Source: Vibrio hannami
GTDB lineage: Bacteria; Pseudomonadota; Gammaproteobacteria; Enterobacterales; Vibrionaceae
NCBI RefSeq assembly: GCF_029589055.1
Contig: NZ_JARQZP010000003.1
Coordinates: 1,674,001-1,738,000, forward strand
DNA length: 64,000 nt
Direction: 5' to 3'
The notes under the pieces were generated by a model. It worked only from the letters and a program-made list of their open reading frames with translations. It searched no databases and was not told where the DNA came from. The position numbers and the translations under genes were made by a program. Of this stretch, positions 27,915 through 36,053 are shown one piece after another (within the stretch, counting starts at the first letter, position 1; each line of letters opens with the position of its first letter).

Positions 27915-28025
27915 GTCTATTACCTGAAAGTGATTGAATATATTGGTTTTTCAGTCATTCCCTTTTCTGAAATTTCTCAGGTAATTTTATTGAGTTGGTT
28001 TATAAATGGTAATAATTGTATTTTA

Positions 28026-28056
28026 TATCGTTAATAAGTAACACTTATTAACGATA
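28026..28056. repeat. Perfect 14-bp inverted repeat
   Basis: TATCGTTAATAAGT (28026-28039) and ACTTATTAACGATA (28043-28056) are separated by three bases. It lies downstream of the minus-strand gene at 28089 and upstream of the lipoprotein gene. The lack of a T-run makes an intrinsic terminator uncertain; it could be an operator or an mRNA 3'-end structure. Confidence 0.6.
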
Positions 28057-28088
28057 ACCGTTTGAACCCTACGTTTTAGTTCCGCGGG

Positions 28089-28979
28089 TTAGTTACTCTC
28101 CTTTACAATGTTATTAACGGTTTCCTGAAATTGGCTGGATAGAAAACTAAAGGCTTTGTCACTCACCTTAGTAAACTCAGCATCATATATAGCAGTGCCA
28201 TCTACAACCTGAGCTATCTGCGGCTTTTCAAAGGTCGGTGCACACTCTCCATTCCCATTTTTAGTCAGAAGATAAAACTCTTGTGTGCTGAAATTCAGTT
28301 CCAGAGTTACAGCCACGCAATCATCTGAGTTATCCCCTGAATCGGGAATTGCAATAATTTGATTCTCTTTCCATTCGGTAATTGTGAAGAAATCAGGTTT
28401 TGACTTGCCCACCTGATAGTTTTGGGAATATGAATCTTCGTCTGGAATTACAAGGTAAATCTGTCCAAGTGAACAGAAGTTCTGGGCTTTGTAGCAGTTG
28501 ATTTCCGTATAATTAACCGGCCAGGCAATAGTATCATTCTGGAGCATTACCGTTCCCTTGATATGGGCAGAGACATCACTTTTACTACTGGAAAATTCGC
28601 TCGGGAAGAATACACGACTCAGTTTTTGCATAGAAGCTCTGTAACCCAAAGTTTCTATTTCAGATATCGTTAGTACCCCTGTTGGTTCTGTATCTAAATC
28701 CATCTGAAACTGTTTTACAGCGGCTTGTAAATCCGTTGTAGCCGGATACATAAGAGTGTTCAGGTTCATGGTAAATGTGATTTCACCAAATGGGGAGGTA
28801 GCGAGCTGTGCCGCCTGCGTGTAATTTGTCGGAACTTCTGAGTTTAGTTCCTCGTGCGGTAGGTTTAGAAGTTGTTCTGGGGTGAAATTACTATATTTAT
28901 TAGCGGTGTTATCACTGGCAAAAGCAGCACTCGTTACCAGGCATATACCTGCGACTAATCCAAGGTTCCTAAGCTTCAT
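28089..28979 (-). CDS. Secreted protein with peptidoglycan-binding-like segment
   Basis: The 296-residue protein has a signal peptide (1-21, ending AAFAS). Residues about 80-112 (TTDLQAAVKQF, DTEPTGVLT, EIETLGY) resemble the helical peptidoglycan-binding type 1 repeat. The remainder is beta-rich with two pairs of Cys (CYKAQNFC and DDCVAVT ... GECAP) that could form disulfides. No catalytic domain is evident. It is a single gene flanked by inverted repeats on both sides. Confidence 0.55.
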   Translation of the reverse strand: MKLRNLGLVAGICLVTSAAFASDNTANKYSNFTPEQLLNLPHEELNSEVPTNYTQAAQLATSPFGEITFTMNLNTLMYPATTDLQAAVKQFQMDLDTEPTGVLTISEIETLGYRASMQKLSRVFFPSEFSSSKSDVSAHIKGTVMLQNDTIAWPVNYTEINCYKAQNFCSLGQIYLVIPDEDSYSQNYQVGKSKPDFFTITEWKENQIIAIPDSGDNSDDCVAVTLELNFSTQEFYLLTKNGNGECAPTFEKPQIAQVVDGTAIYDAEFTKVSDKAFSFLSSQFQETVNNIVKESN

Positions 28980-29056
28980 TGTTGTTCCTTCAGCATCGTA
29001 AGCGTAAAGAACAGTTTAGTGGAATCTATAGCGAGGTGTGTGATTAAACACTCATA

Positions 29057-29113
29057 TACTCAAGTAACCTCAAGATGTAGATCTGAGTTCTGTATCTTGA
29101 GGTCACTTGAGTA
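29057..29113. repeat. Long imperfect inverted repeat
   Basis: Two 20-base arms, 29057-29076 and 29094-29113, are reverse complements with one mismatch; the core arm words are CTCAAGT, ACCTCAAGAT and ATCTTGAGGT, CACTTGAG, around a 17-base loop. It lies in the gap between two same-strand genes. It resembles the palindromic intergenic units reported in vibrios. No second copy is in the window. Confidence 0.65.
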
Positions 29114-29145
29114 TAACGGTGCTGCTTTTTGTTACTATGCTAGAG

Positions 29146-29853
29146 CTACTGAGAAATCAAAGCTGAAACCACGCCAATCAAGCCACCAAATACGCCGCCC
29201 CACACAATAAGCCAACCAAGATGCTGTTTGATCATATCCTGAACCATTTGCTTAACCAGCTTGGGAGTAAGTTCATTGAGGCGTTGGTCGATAATATTTT
29301 CGATATTTTCCTGAATTTCACCCATCATCTGAGGTTGTTCCATCTGCTCTTTTAGTGCCTCTTTAACATTACCGCTCTGGCTGATCTCAACCACAGACTC
29401 CTTCATCTTTTGAACAAATGGTTCTTTTAGAGGCTGGAGTGCGTCTGTTCCACCAAACATGGCTAGCATTCCACCGAAAGATGAGTTTGCAATAACCTCA
29501 ACCAATGAGTCGAATGTTGGCTCAAAGTCGATTTTGCTGATAACTGGTTCGAGTTCTAACTTCACACTGCCAGACATTTCATTGCTCAGAAACTTGTCAA
29601 TGTTCTCGTTGGTAAAGAACTGATTCATCATCAGGTTCTTAATCGCCGCCTTGAACTCTTCAAAGCGGGCAGGAATTACACCGGAGCCATATAGTCCTGG
29701 TACTTTTTCGAATAGCATGTGAATTGCTAGTGAGTTTGTTACTGCGCCTGAAAACGCAAAGAGTCCTGCATACAAAACGATGTTGTTAGAAGTTTGGTAA
29801 CCAATGGCGAGTACTGCCAACGCAATGAGGTTAGTTGCTATGTTCTTATTCAC
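29146..29853 (-). CDS. DUF445 family inner-membrane protein
   Basis: The 235-residue protein has two N-terminal membrane segments (LIALAVLAIGY; IVLYAGLFAFSGAVTNSLAIHMLFEKVPGLYGSGVIPARFEEFKAAI, the DUF445 signature), a long helical cytoplasmic or periplasmic region, and a C-terminal membrane helix (LGWLIVWGGVFGGLIGVVSALI). DUF445 proteins are conserved and of unknown function. It is monocistronic. Confidence 0.8.
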   Translation of the reverse strand: MNKNIATNLIALAVLAIGYQTSNNIVLYAGLFAFSGAVTNSLAIHMLFEKVPGLYGSGVIPARFEEFKAAIKNLMMNQFFTNENIDKFLSNEMSGSVKLELEPVISKIDFEPTFDSLVEVIANSSFGGMLAMFGGTDALQPLKEPFVQKMKESVVEISQSGNVKEALKEQMEQPQMMGEIQENIENIIDQRLNELTPKLVKQMVQDMIKQHLGWLIVWGGVFGGLIGVVSALISQ

Positions 29854-30155
29854 TTTACTACCTGTCAGAAATGAAATTTGGCGGGATTTTAGAGAATCTG
29901 TCCGAAGAATGAAAGTGTGAGTAAAAACGCAAAAAATATTACAATATTATGTTAGTGTTCCGACATTAATGTCTTTTGGGGCGGGATTCACACTTTCTTA
30001 AGTACTGTAGCCGTTCCAAAAAAGTCTTTGGTTAGATAATAGATTTAATTTATACCGTTTGCGGAGCTACCACTTGTATTATTGTTACTATGAAATAAGA
30101 TAGTTTCCGGCAAATAGAGTATATTTATAATAATGATTATAGTAGGAGCGATACA
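29854..30155. other. Intergenic region upstream of the GntR regulator
   Basis: These 302 AT-rich bases carry the promoters of two divergent genes. A weak resemblance to the ATTGTA-N-TACAAT operator exists at 30073-30087 (one good half-site, CTTGTA), possibly for autoregulation. I see no gene. Confidence 0.35.
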
Positions 30156-30875
30156 TTGAATAGTTTCGGAGCGATTTCTGGATCGAAACGTAGCCTGCAT
30201 GTGCAGGTAGCGAGAGAGATAGCCAGAAGTATATTGTCAGGTGATCTACCCGAGGGTAGTGTCATTCCTGGTGAGATGGCATTATGCGAGCAGTTTGGCG
30301 TCAGCCGTACAGCGCTGCGTGAAGCGGTTAAACTTCTTACCTCTAAGGGGCTTCTGGAATCTCGCCCTAAGATTGGTACAAAGGTTGTTGAACGCGCTAA
30401 CTGGAACTTCCTTGATTCTCAGTTGATTGAGTGGATGGAAGGTTTGATGGATATCGATGAGTTTTGTATTCGATTCCTAGGTTTAAGAAGAGCGATTGAG
30501 CCGGAAGCTTGTGCATTGGCTGCGCGAAATGCCACTGCTGAACAAAGGATGGAACTGTCTAGTGTTTTCCAGCAGATGGCTGAAGTGGCTAACGCAGAAG
30601 AGTTTGACTCTGATGCATGGACAAAAATTGACATCAAATTCCACAGATTAATCTTCTCTGCAACAGGTAACGACTTTTACTTACCATTCGGTAATATTCT
30701 GACTTCTATGTTCGTTAATTTTATTCGCTACTCTTCGGAAGAGGGAAGTACCTGTATTAAAGAGCATCAGGATATCTATAACGCGATTATGGCTGGCGAT
30801 GCGGATAAAGCTCGTGATGCGTCTGCTTGCCATCTTCAGGCAACTAAGCACCGACTACCGGAAGAAGTTGCTTAA
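30156..30875 (+). CDS. FadR/FCD-type GntR transcriptional regulator of the alginate locus
   Basis: This 239-residue regulator has an N-terminal GntR winged helix (LHVQVAREIARSILSGDLPEGSVIPGEMALCEQFGVSRTALREAVKLLTSKGLLESRPKIGTKV) and a C-terminal FCD ligand-binding domain (FLGLRRAIEPEACALAARNAT ... DIKFHRLIFSATGN, with metal-binding D/H residues). The TTG at 30156 is supported by TAGGAGCG eight bases upstream. FCD regulators bind TNGTNNNACNA palindromes; sites of that form (ATTGTA-N-TACAAT) precede most alginate operons in this window, so it is the likely repressor, with a late pathway intermediate such as KDG or DEH as effector. Target and effector are inferred. Confidence 0.85.
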   Translation: MNSFGAISGSKRSLHVQVAREIARSILSGDLPEGSVIPGEMALCEQFGVSRTALREAVKLLTSKGLLESRPKIGTKVVERANWNFLDSQLIEWMEGLMDIDEFCIRFLGLRRAIEPEACALAARNATAEQRMELSSVFQQMAEVANAEEFDSDAWTKIDIKFHRLIFSATGNDFYLPFGNILTSMFVNFIRYSSEEGSTCIKEHQDIYNAIMAGDADKARDASACHLQATKHRLPEEVA

Positions 30876-30922
30876 TAGTTTGCTTTATCAGCGTACGTAG
30901 TTTTAGCGATAGCTAAATGAAT

Positions 30923-30951
30923 AAAACCAATGCTAAGGCATTGGTTTTTTT
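30923..30951 (+). terminator. Intrinsic terminator after the GntR gene
   Basis: AAACCAATGC and GCATTGGTTT form a 10-bp stem around TAAG, followed by a T-run (seven or more Ts overall). Confidence 0.85.
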
Positions 30952-30962
30952 AGGGGAAAAAT

Positions 30963-32832
30963 ATGTCCGAAACTTTATTACCCAACATTATCCAGTTCAT
31001 TTCTTCAATCGATCCTTTCGATAAACTGCCTCAGCCACTGCTTAGAGAGCTATCCAGAACCATTAAAATATCTTACAAAGCATCTGGATCCATAATTGAT
31101 CCATGTGAGCAGGAGGATAAGTTTCTCTATGTTATTCGAACCGGTGCCATCGAACAAAGAAAACCAGATGGCGTGCTACGCGCAAGGCTTGGCCCTGAGG
31201 ACATCTTTGGCTTTTCGTTTATAGGGTCGATCGAAGATCTATCTGAGAAAAAAATACCGAGCGGTTGCAATAGAAAACTCAATCCTTTATCAGATCCCGC
31301 ATTCAGCCATTACCAGGTTGATGGAGGAACATCCAGAGTACGCCGAACACTTCGCTTCACAGGCACAAAAGAGAATACAGTCAGCACTTGATGTAGTTTG
31401 GTCTGACAAAGAAAAAGGATTGTTTGTTAAAAAAGTATCTGAAGTAGCATCGGATAGGGTCGCCGTTGTTGAATCCAGCATGTCGATCAAGCAGGTAGCT
31501 CTGGAAATGAGCATGATGCAACGCTCTTCCTGTGCGGTGATCATGGAAGATGATCAAATTGTCGGTCTGATGACAGACAAAGATATGACCAAAAGGGTCA
31601 TAGCAAAGGATGTTGATACTGATAGCCCAATTGCTACGGTGATGACACCGAATCCATTGACGGTGAAACCCGATGATCTGGTGTTGCAGGCGGCATCTTT
31701 GATGATGCAAAACAACATCCGAAACATTCCTGTTGTTGAAGATGGCGTTGTTAAAGGCTTAATTACGACAACGCACTTAGTCAGAAACAACCGTATTCAG
31801 GCTATCTTCCTTATCGAAAAAATCAATTACGCTAGAAGCATCGAGGGTTTGGCACAACTCGCGTTAGAGCGCCAGGCTATATTTGAAGCGCTGGTGGAAG
31901 GTAAAGTTGCTATAGATAATATCGGTAAGGTAATGAGCCTTATCTATGATGCCTACACAAAGCGCATATTAGAGATAGCAATCGATAAGTTTGGGGCTCC
32001 TCCATGTGAGTTCACCTGGATGGTGGCGGGTTCTCATGCCAGAAACGAAGTGCATTTGCTGTCTGATCAGGACAACGCATTGATTCTATCGGACGATGCT
32101 ACTGCGAGTGACAGGATATATTTCCGCCATTTTGGTGCCTATGTCGTTAATGCTTTGCATACGTGTGGCTACCCACTTTGTACCGGCAATTATATGGCTG
32201 CAGTAGATAAGTGGTGCCAACCTATTTCGACCTGGAAGCAGTATTACAAGAAATGGTTCTGTAACCCCGAGTATGAAAGGCTTCTTAATATCACTGTATT
32301 TCTGGAGATTCGTACTGTTTATGGCAACCAGCAGTATGTTAAAGAACTTCAGGAAACGATGCGTCACTACATAGAAGAGAGCAGGGAATTTCTTGGCATA
32401 CTTGTTCGTGAAGCGACCTCTGTCAGCGCTCCTCTAAGCATATTCAATAATATTGTGTTGGAAAAAAGCGGTAAGGATAAGAAAACACTAAATGTTAAAA
32501 GGCACGCTCTAAACCCAATCATTGATCTCGCTCGAATCTACGGCCTTGCTAGCAAAGAGCTCTCTGAAAATGGGACAGAAGATCGCTTTAAGAAGGCGAA
32601 TGAGAAGGGCTTGATAAGCGACGAGTATTATAAAGATATCATTGGAACCTATCAGTTTATATCCCAGCTTAGATTGAAGCATCAGCTATGGGCACTTAAA
32701 AATGGTGAAGAGCCAAATAACGATATTCAGCCGAATCATTTTGGCAGCTTCGAGAGAAAACACCTGAAAGATGCGTTCAGAATCATCGATAACCTTCAGG
32801 ATGCTGTCAAGCTCCGTTTTTCTGGTGTTTAA
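30963..32832 (+). CDS. DUF294 nucleotidyltransferase with cyclic-nucleotide-binding and CBS domains, reading frame interrupted once
   Basis: The intact protein would have an N-terminal cyclic-nucleotide-binding-like domain (LRELSRTIKISYKASGSIIDP ... FLYVIRTGAIEQRKPDG), a CBS pair (about residues 155-275, MQRSSCAVIMEDDQIVGLMTDKDMTKRVI, NIRNIPVVEDGVVKGLI), a DUF294 nucleotidyltransferase domain (WMVAGSHARNEVHLLSDQDNALIL, metal-binding D residues) and its C-terminal helical part. The frame breaks in the run of seven As at 31248-31254; with six As it reads on as EKKYRAVAIENSILYQIPHSAITRLMEEHPEYAEHF. Downstream sequence stays open to 32832. It is followed by an exonuclease gene in the usual tandem arrangement. 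Role uncertain, probably in nucleotide signalling or transport regulation. Confidence 0.8.
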
Positions 32833-32840
32833 GGGGACTT

Positions 32841-33557
32841 ATGATCAAGTATTTTCATCCGTTGTCTCGCTTACTAAGGCATAAGAATAGTTATTTAAAG
32901 CGCAATCTGCCTCCTCAGATACAACAGTGCCTTAGTTATGATTTTTCCGACAGAGATATCACTCTGGAATCAGCTTCACTGCTGGTACTTGATATTGAAA
33001 CAACGGGGTTAGATTCAGATCAGGATCAGATTCTGAGTATTGGCTGGGTTGAGGTCAACGATTTAATGATCGATCTTGAATCTTGTCAGCATTTGTATAT
33101 AAGCGATGCTACGGGAATTAATGATGAATCGGTGGTCATTAACCATATTACGCCAGATCAGCTCAAATCCGGGATCTCTTTAGATGATGCGTTGTCCCTG
33201 TTGTTGCATCATATGCAGGGCAAAGTTGTGGTAGCGCATGGCTGCGTGGTGGAGAAAGCCTTCCTGGATAAATTCGTTCAGGAGAAATACCAACTGCCGT
33301 CATTGCCTATTGTCTGGTTAGATACATTGGCAATAGAAAAAAGCTTTGCACGGCTAAGAGGTGCAGCTGCAGTGACTGATTATCGGCTTGGTTCAGTAAG
33401 AAACCGATACGGATTACCAGAATACTCTGCTCATGATGCTCTGACAGACGCAGTTGCCTGCGCAGAGCTATTATTGGTACAGATCGAACGCTATTTTTTG
33501 AATGAGGAACGCCGGTTGTACTCCTTTTACTCATTAGCACACGATATCAGTCAATGA
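32841..33557 (+). CDS. DEDDh-type 3'-5' exonuclease
   Basis: The 238-residue protein has the DnaQ-like exonuclease fold with motif I LVLDIETTGLD (about residues 49-59), motif II in VVAHGCVVEKAFLD and motif III SAHDALTDAVACAELL. It starts nine bases after the DUF294 protein and shares its ribosome-binding context (GGGGACTT), so the two are probably one operon. In many gamma-proteobacteria the same pair occurs beside acetate or other SSS transporters. The substrate is unknown. Confidence 0.85.
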   Translation: MIKYFHPLSRLLRHKNSYLKRNLPPQIQQCLSYDFSDRDITLESASLLVLDIETTGLDSDQDQILSIGWVEVNDLMIDLESCQHLYISDATGINDESVVINHITPDQLKSGISLDDALSLLLHHMQGKVVVAHGCVVEKAFLDKFVQEKYQLPSLPIVWLDTLAIEKSFARLRGAAAVTDYRLGSVRNRYGLPEYSAHDALTDAVACAELLLVQIERYFLNEERRLYSFYSLAHDISQ

Positions 33558-33589
33558 TTATCTATTTGCCGCTTTCAATATTTAATAAT

Positions 33590-33650
33590 TTGTACAAGTT
33601 CTATTGTTAAATTACGCTTTAATAATCATAACAATAAAGGACTTGTACAA
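33590..33650 (+). promoter_or_regulatory. Leader inverted repeat overlapping the start site of the deaminase gene
   Basis: TTGTACAAGT (33590-33599) pairs with ACTTGTACAA (33641-33650), and after a small internal loop TATTGTTA (33602-33609) pairs with TAACAATA (33629-33636). The right arm ends on the first base of the ATG, and the ribosome-binding AAGG lies in the internal loop. The fold could control translation; alternatively the repeated TTGTACAA is a protein operator. No purine-riboswitch core is visible. Confidence 0.5.
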
Positions 33651-34666
33651 TGCGAGCGATCACACCCGAGAAAGTTAACTTCATACGCCAACTTCCTAAA
33701 GTGGAACTTCACCTTCACATAGAAGGGAGTTTAGAGCCTGAACTGATGTTTGAGCTAGCATCAAGAAACCAAATAGAAATCCCGTTCAAAACACCAGAAG
33801 AAGTTAGGGATGCTTACCAGTTTACAAATCTACAGTCATTTTTAGACATCTACTATCAGGGGGCGAATGTTCTAATTCATGAACAGGATTTCTTTGACCT
33901 GACCTGGGCTTACCTTCTTCGATGCAAAGAAGATAATGTTATCCATACAGAGATTTTCTTTGATCCGCAAACCCATACAGAACGTGATATCAGCTTTGAC
34001 ATAGCATGTGGTGGCATATACAAAGCACTAGAGAAAGCAAAAGCTGAATTAGGGATAACCAGCCGGTTGATTATGTGTTTTCTTCGCCACCTGAGTGAAG
34101 AACAAGCTTTTGAAACGTTGGAGCAAGCGATACTGTTCAAAGATAAGATTATTGGCATTGGTTTGGATTCTTCTGAACAGGGGAACCCACCGGAAAAGTT
34201 TGCGCGAGTGTTTAAAAAAGCACAAGAGGCTGGATTTAAGCTGGTGGCCCATGCAGGGGAAGAGGGTCCGGCACAAAACATTGTTGATGCGCTGGATATT
34301 CTAGGGGTAGATAGAATTGATCATGGTGTTCGTTGTGTTGAGGACGAGAATCTCGTGCAGCGATTAGCTGAGGAGCGTGTTCCTCTTACCGTTTGTCCTC
34401 TTTCTAATACTAAACTCAAAGTATTTGAAGATATGAAGCAACACAATATTGTCGGGTTACTGAGAAAAGGTCTGTGTGTCACGATAAATTCTGATGATCC
34501 TGCCTATTTCGGTGGTTATATGGTCGATAATTTTCTGGCAGTGGCTGAAGCTTTTGATATATCCGATGAAGAGTTGACGCAGCTGAGTCTCAATGCTGTG
34601 GAAGCGTCGTTCGTTTCTGAGCAAGAGAAGCAAATAATGAGAAAGTATATATCGGGAGTTAGTTGA
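33650..34666 (+). CDS. Adenine/adenosine deaminase family protein
   Basis: This 338-residue metal-dependent deaminase has the zinc ligands HLHIEG near residues 22-27, the catalytic HAGEEGP motif near 200-206, DHGVRC near 224, PLSNTKL near 250 and SDDPAYFGG near 283. The blocks [15 protein letters not shown] and [14 protein letters not shown] are closer to proteobacterial adenine deaminases of the adenosine-deaminase fold than to true Add. It would convert adenine (or adenosine) to hypoxanthine (or inosine) in purine salvage. It is monocistronic, with a hairpin leader overlapping its start and a terminator downstream. Confidence 0.8.
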   Translation: MRAITPEKVNFIRQLPKVELHLHIEGSLEPELMFELASRNQIEIPFKTPEEVRDAYQFTNLQSFLDIYYQGANVLIHEQDFFDLTWAYLLRCKEDNVIHTEIFFDPQTHTERDISFDIACGGIYKALEKAKAELGITSRLIMCFLRHLSEEQAFETLEQAILFKDKIIGIGLDSSEQGNPPEKFARVFKKAQEAGFKLVAHAGEEGPAQNIVDALDILGVDRIDHGVRCVEDENLVQRLAEERVPLTVCPLSNTKLKVFEDMKQHNIVGLLRKGLCVTINSDDPAYFGGYMVDNFLAVAEAFDISDEELTQLSLNAVEASFVSEQEKQIMRKYISGVS

Positions 34667-34690
34667 TTAGCCTGCATATGCACCTGAGTA

Positions 34691-34703
34691 ATTGTACTAC
34701 AAT
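34691..34703. promoter_or_regulatory. Operator-like palindrome ATTGTA-C-TACAAT
   Basis: This is a perfect match to the palindrome shared across the alginate locus, extended by one base on each side (34690-34704). It lies about 260 bases upstream of dehR, with a second site next to the dehR start, an arrangement that would allow looping by a dimeric or tetrameric regulator. Confidence 0.6.
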
Positions 34704-34758
34704 TAGAGTTGCAAACTGTGAAGTTAAACGTAAGCTTTGATACCAAAGTACTACTGTG

Positions 34759-34793
34759 AAAAGCCGAGCCTAAAATATTAGGCTCGGCTTTTT
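34759..34793 (+). terminator. Intrinsic terminator between the deaminase gene and dehR
   Basis: AAAAGCCGAGCCT and AGGCTCGGCTTTT form a long perfect stem followed by Ts. It closes the deaminase transcript. Confidence 0.85.
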
Positions 34794-34927
34794 ATCGCGA
34801 TGCATTCAGTGTGTCGTCCTATATATGAGAGGATTTCAGTGATTGATCACATTACTTGAACTTCACAGTAAATAGATCTCTCTTCCGGATTGCGTTATCA
34901 GGCATATAAGTATATTCTACCCGGCAT

Positions 34928-34940
34928 ATAGTAATACAAT
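34928..34940. promoter_or_regulatory. Operator-like palindrome before dehR
   Basis: ATAGTA-A-TACAAT matches the locus palindrome ATTGTA-N-TACAAT at 11 of 12 fixed positions and ends 21 bases before the dehR start codon, where a repressor would block initiation. Confidence 0.65.
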
Positions 34941-34961
34941 ATGACGTTAGAGGATTTTACA

Positions 34962-35840
34962 ATGACTAAACCAGTAATTGGTTTCATCGGCCTTGGCCTT
35001 ATGGGTGGCAACATGGTTGAGAACCTTCAAAACCGTGGCTACGAGCTAAACGTAATGGACCTAAACGCTGATGCAGTTGCAAAATGCGTTGAACGTGGTG
35101 CAAAAGCTCCTGCTACAGCAAAAGAGCTAGCAGAAAACTCAGACATCGTAATGCTATGTCTAACAACTTCAGAAGTTGTTGAGAAGATAGTATACGGTGA
35201 AGAAGGTATCCTTGCGGGTATCAAAGATGGCGCTACACTAATCGACTTCGGTACTTCTATCCCTGCTTCTACTAAGAAGATTGGTGCAGCTCTGGCAGAG
35301 AAAGGCGCTGGTATGATCGATGCGCCTCTAGGTCGTACTCCGGCACACGCTAAAGATGGTCTATTAAACATCATGGCTGCTGGTGACATCGAAACTTTCA
35401 ACAAAGTTAAACCTGTACTAGACGAGCAGGGCGAAAACGTATTCCACCTGGGTGCTCTAGGTTCAGGTCACGTAACTAAGCTAGTGAACAACTTCATGGG
35501 TATGACAACTGTTGCGACTATGTCTCAGGCATTCGCGGTAGCTAAGCAAGCTGGTGTTGATGGTCAGCAACTATTTGACATCATGTCTGCTGGTCCTTCT
35601 AACTCTCCGTTTATGCAGTTCTGTAAGTTCTACGCTGTAGACGGTGAAGAGAAGCTAGGTTTCTCTGTTGCAAACGCAAACAAAGACCTTGGTTACTTCC
35701 TTGCACTTTGTGAAGAGCTAGGTACTGAGTCTCTAATTGCGCAAGGTACTTCTCAGAGCCTACAAGCTGCTGTTGATGCTGGTATGGGTCAAAACGACGT
35801 ACCAGTAATCTTCGATTACTTCGCTGATCTTAAGAAGTAA
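34962..35840 (+). CDS. dehR: DEH reductase DehR (3-hydroxyisobutyrate dehydrogenase family)
   Basis: DehR reduces 4-deoxy-L-erythro-5-hexoseulose uronate (DEH), the monomer from alginate, to 2-keto-3-deoxygluconate. The 292-residue protein has the dinucleotide-binding motif GFIGLGLMGGNM, the family block DAPLGRTPAHAKDG and the catalytic-lysine helix GHVTKLVNNFMG. It closely resembles the V. splendidus enzyme as I remember it. The ATG at 34962 is preferred over 34941 because AGAGGA lies just upstream of it. Codon choice is strongly biased towards GCT, GGT and CTA, as in the other abundant alginate proteins here. Two copies of the locus palindrome precede it and a terminator-like hairpin follows. 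Confidence 0.9.
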   Translation: MTKPVIGFIGLGLMGGNMVENLQNRGYELNVMDLNADAVAKCVERGAKAPATAKELAENSDIVMLCLTTSEVVEKIVYGEEGILAGIKDGATLIDFGTSIPASTKKIGAALAEKGAGMIDAPLGRTPAHAKDGLLNIMAAGDIETFNKVKPVLDEQGENVFHLGALGSGHVTKLVNNFMGMTTVATMSQAFAVAKQAGVDGQQLFDIMSAGPSNSPFMQFCKFYAVDGEEKLGFSVANANKDLGYFLALCEELGTESLIAQGTSQSLQAAVDAGMGQNDVPVIFDYFADLKK

Positions 35841-35850
35841 TTTCGATTTT

Positions 35851-35902
35851 AACCTTACTATGGCGTTTTGCTGTGGGGGCACGCTGTAGTAAGGTTTTCC
35901 TT
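35851..35902 (+). terminator. Possible terminator after dehR
   Basis: AACCTTACTA (35851-35860) and TAGTAAGGTT (35887-35896) pair across a 26-base loop and are followed by TTCCTTTCT. The loop is long, so strength is uncertain. Confidence 0.5.
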
Positions 35903-35990
35903 TCTCAAAATAATACCCATCACACGATCAGTTACCTCATCCTTTTATAATTACCATCGAACTTTAGCCGGGATAAACCGGGATCGTTGT

Positions 35991-36030
35991 TCCCTTCTAG
36001 CAGATCCCTTCTAGCATAATTTCCTTCTAC
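35991..36030. repeat. Short direct repeats TCCCTTCTAGCA
   Basis: TCCCTTCTAGCA occurs at 35991-36002 and 36005-36016, with a partial third copy (TTCCTTCTAC) at 36021-36030. A CCGGGAT pair lies just before (about 35969 and 35979). They are probably local duplications in non-coding DNA. Confidence 0.5.
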
Positions 36031-36053
36031 CGCCTTATCGGATAGCTTCGCAG

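Noticed and set aside
33558..33650. Adenine riboswitch upstream of the deaminase gene
   Set aside because: The purine-aptamer core loops and three-way junction of the V. vulnificus add riboswitch are not visible; only the inverted repeat is present.
34840..34875. CRP site before dehR (TGATTGATCA with TCACA)
   Set aside because: Spacing between the half-sites is four, not six bases; I found no convincing TGTGA-N6-TCACA in the alginate promoters.
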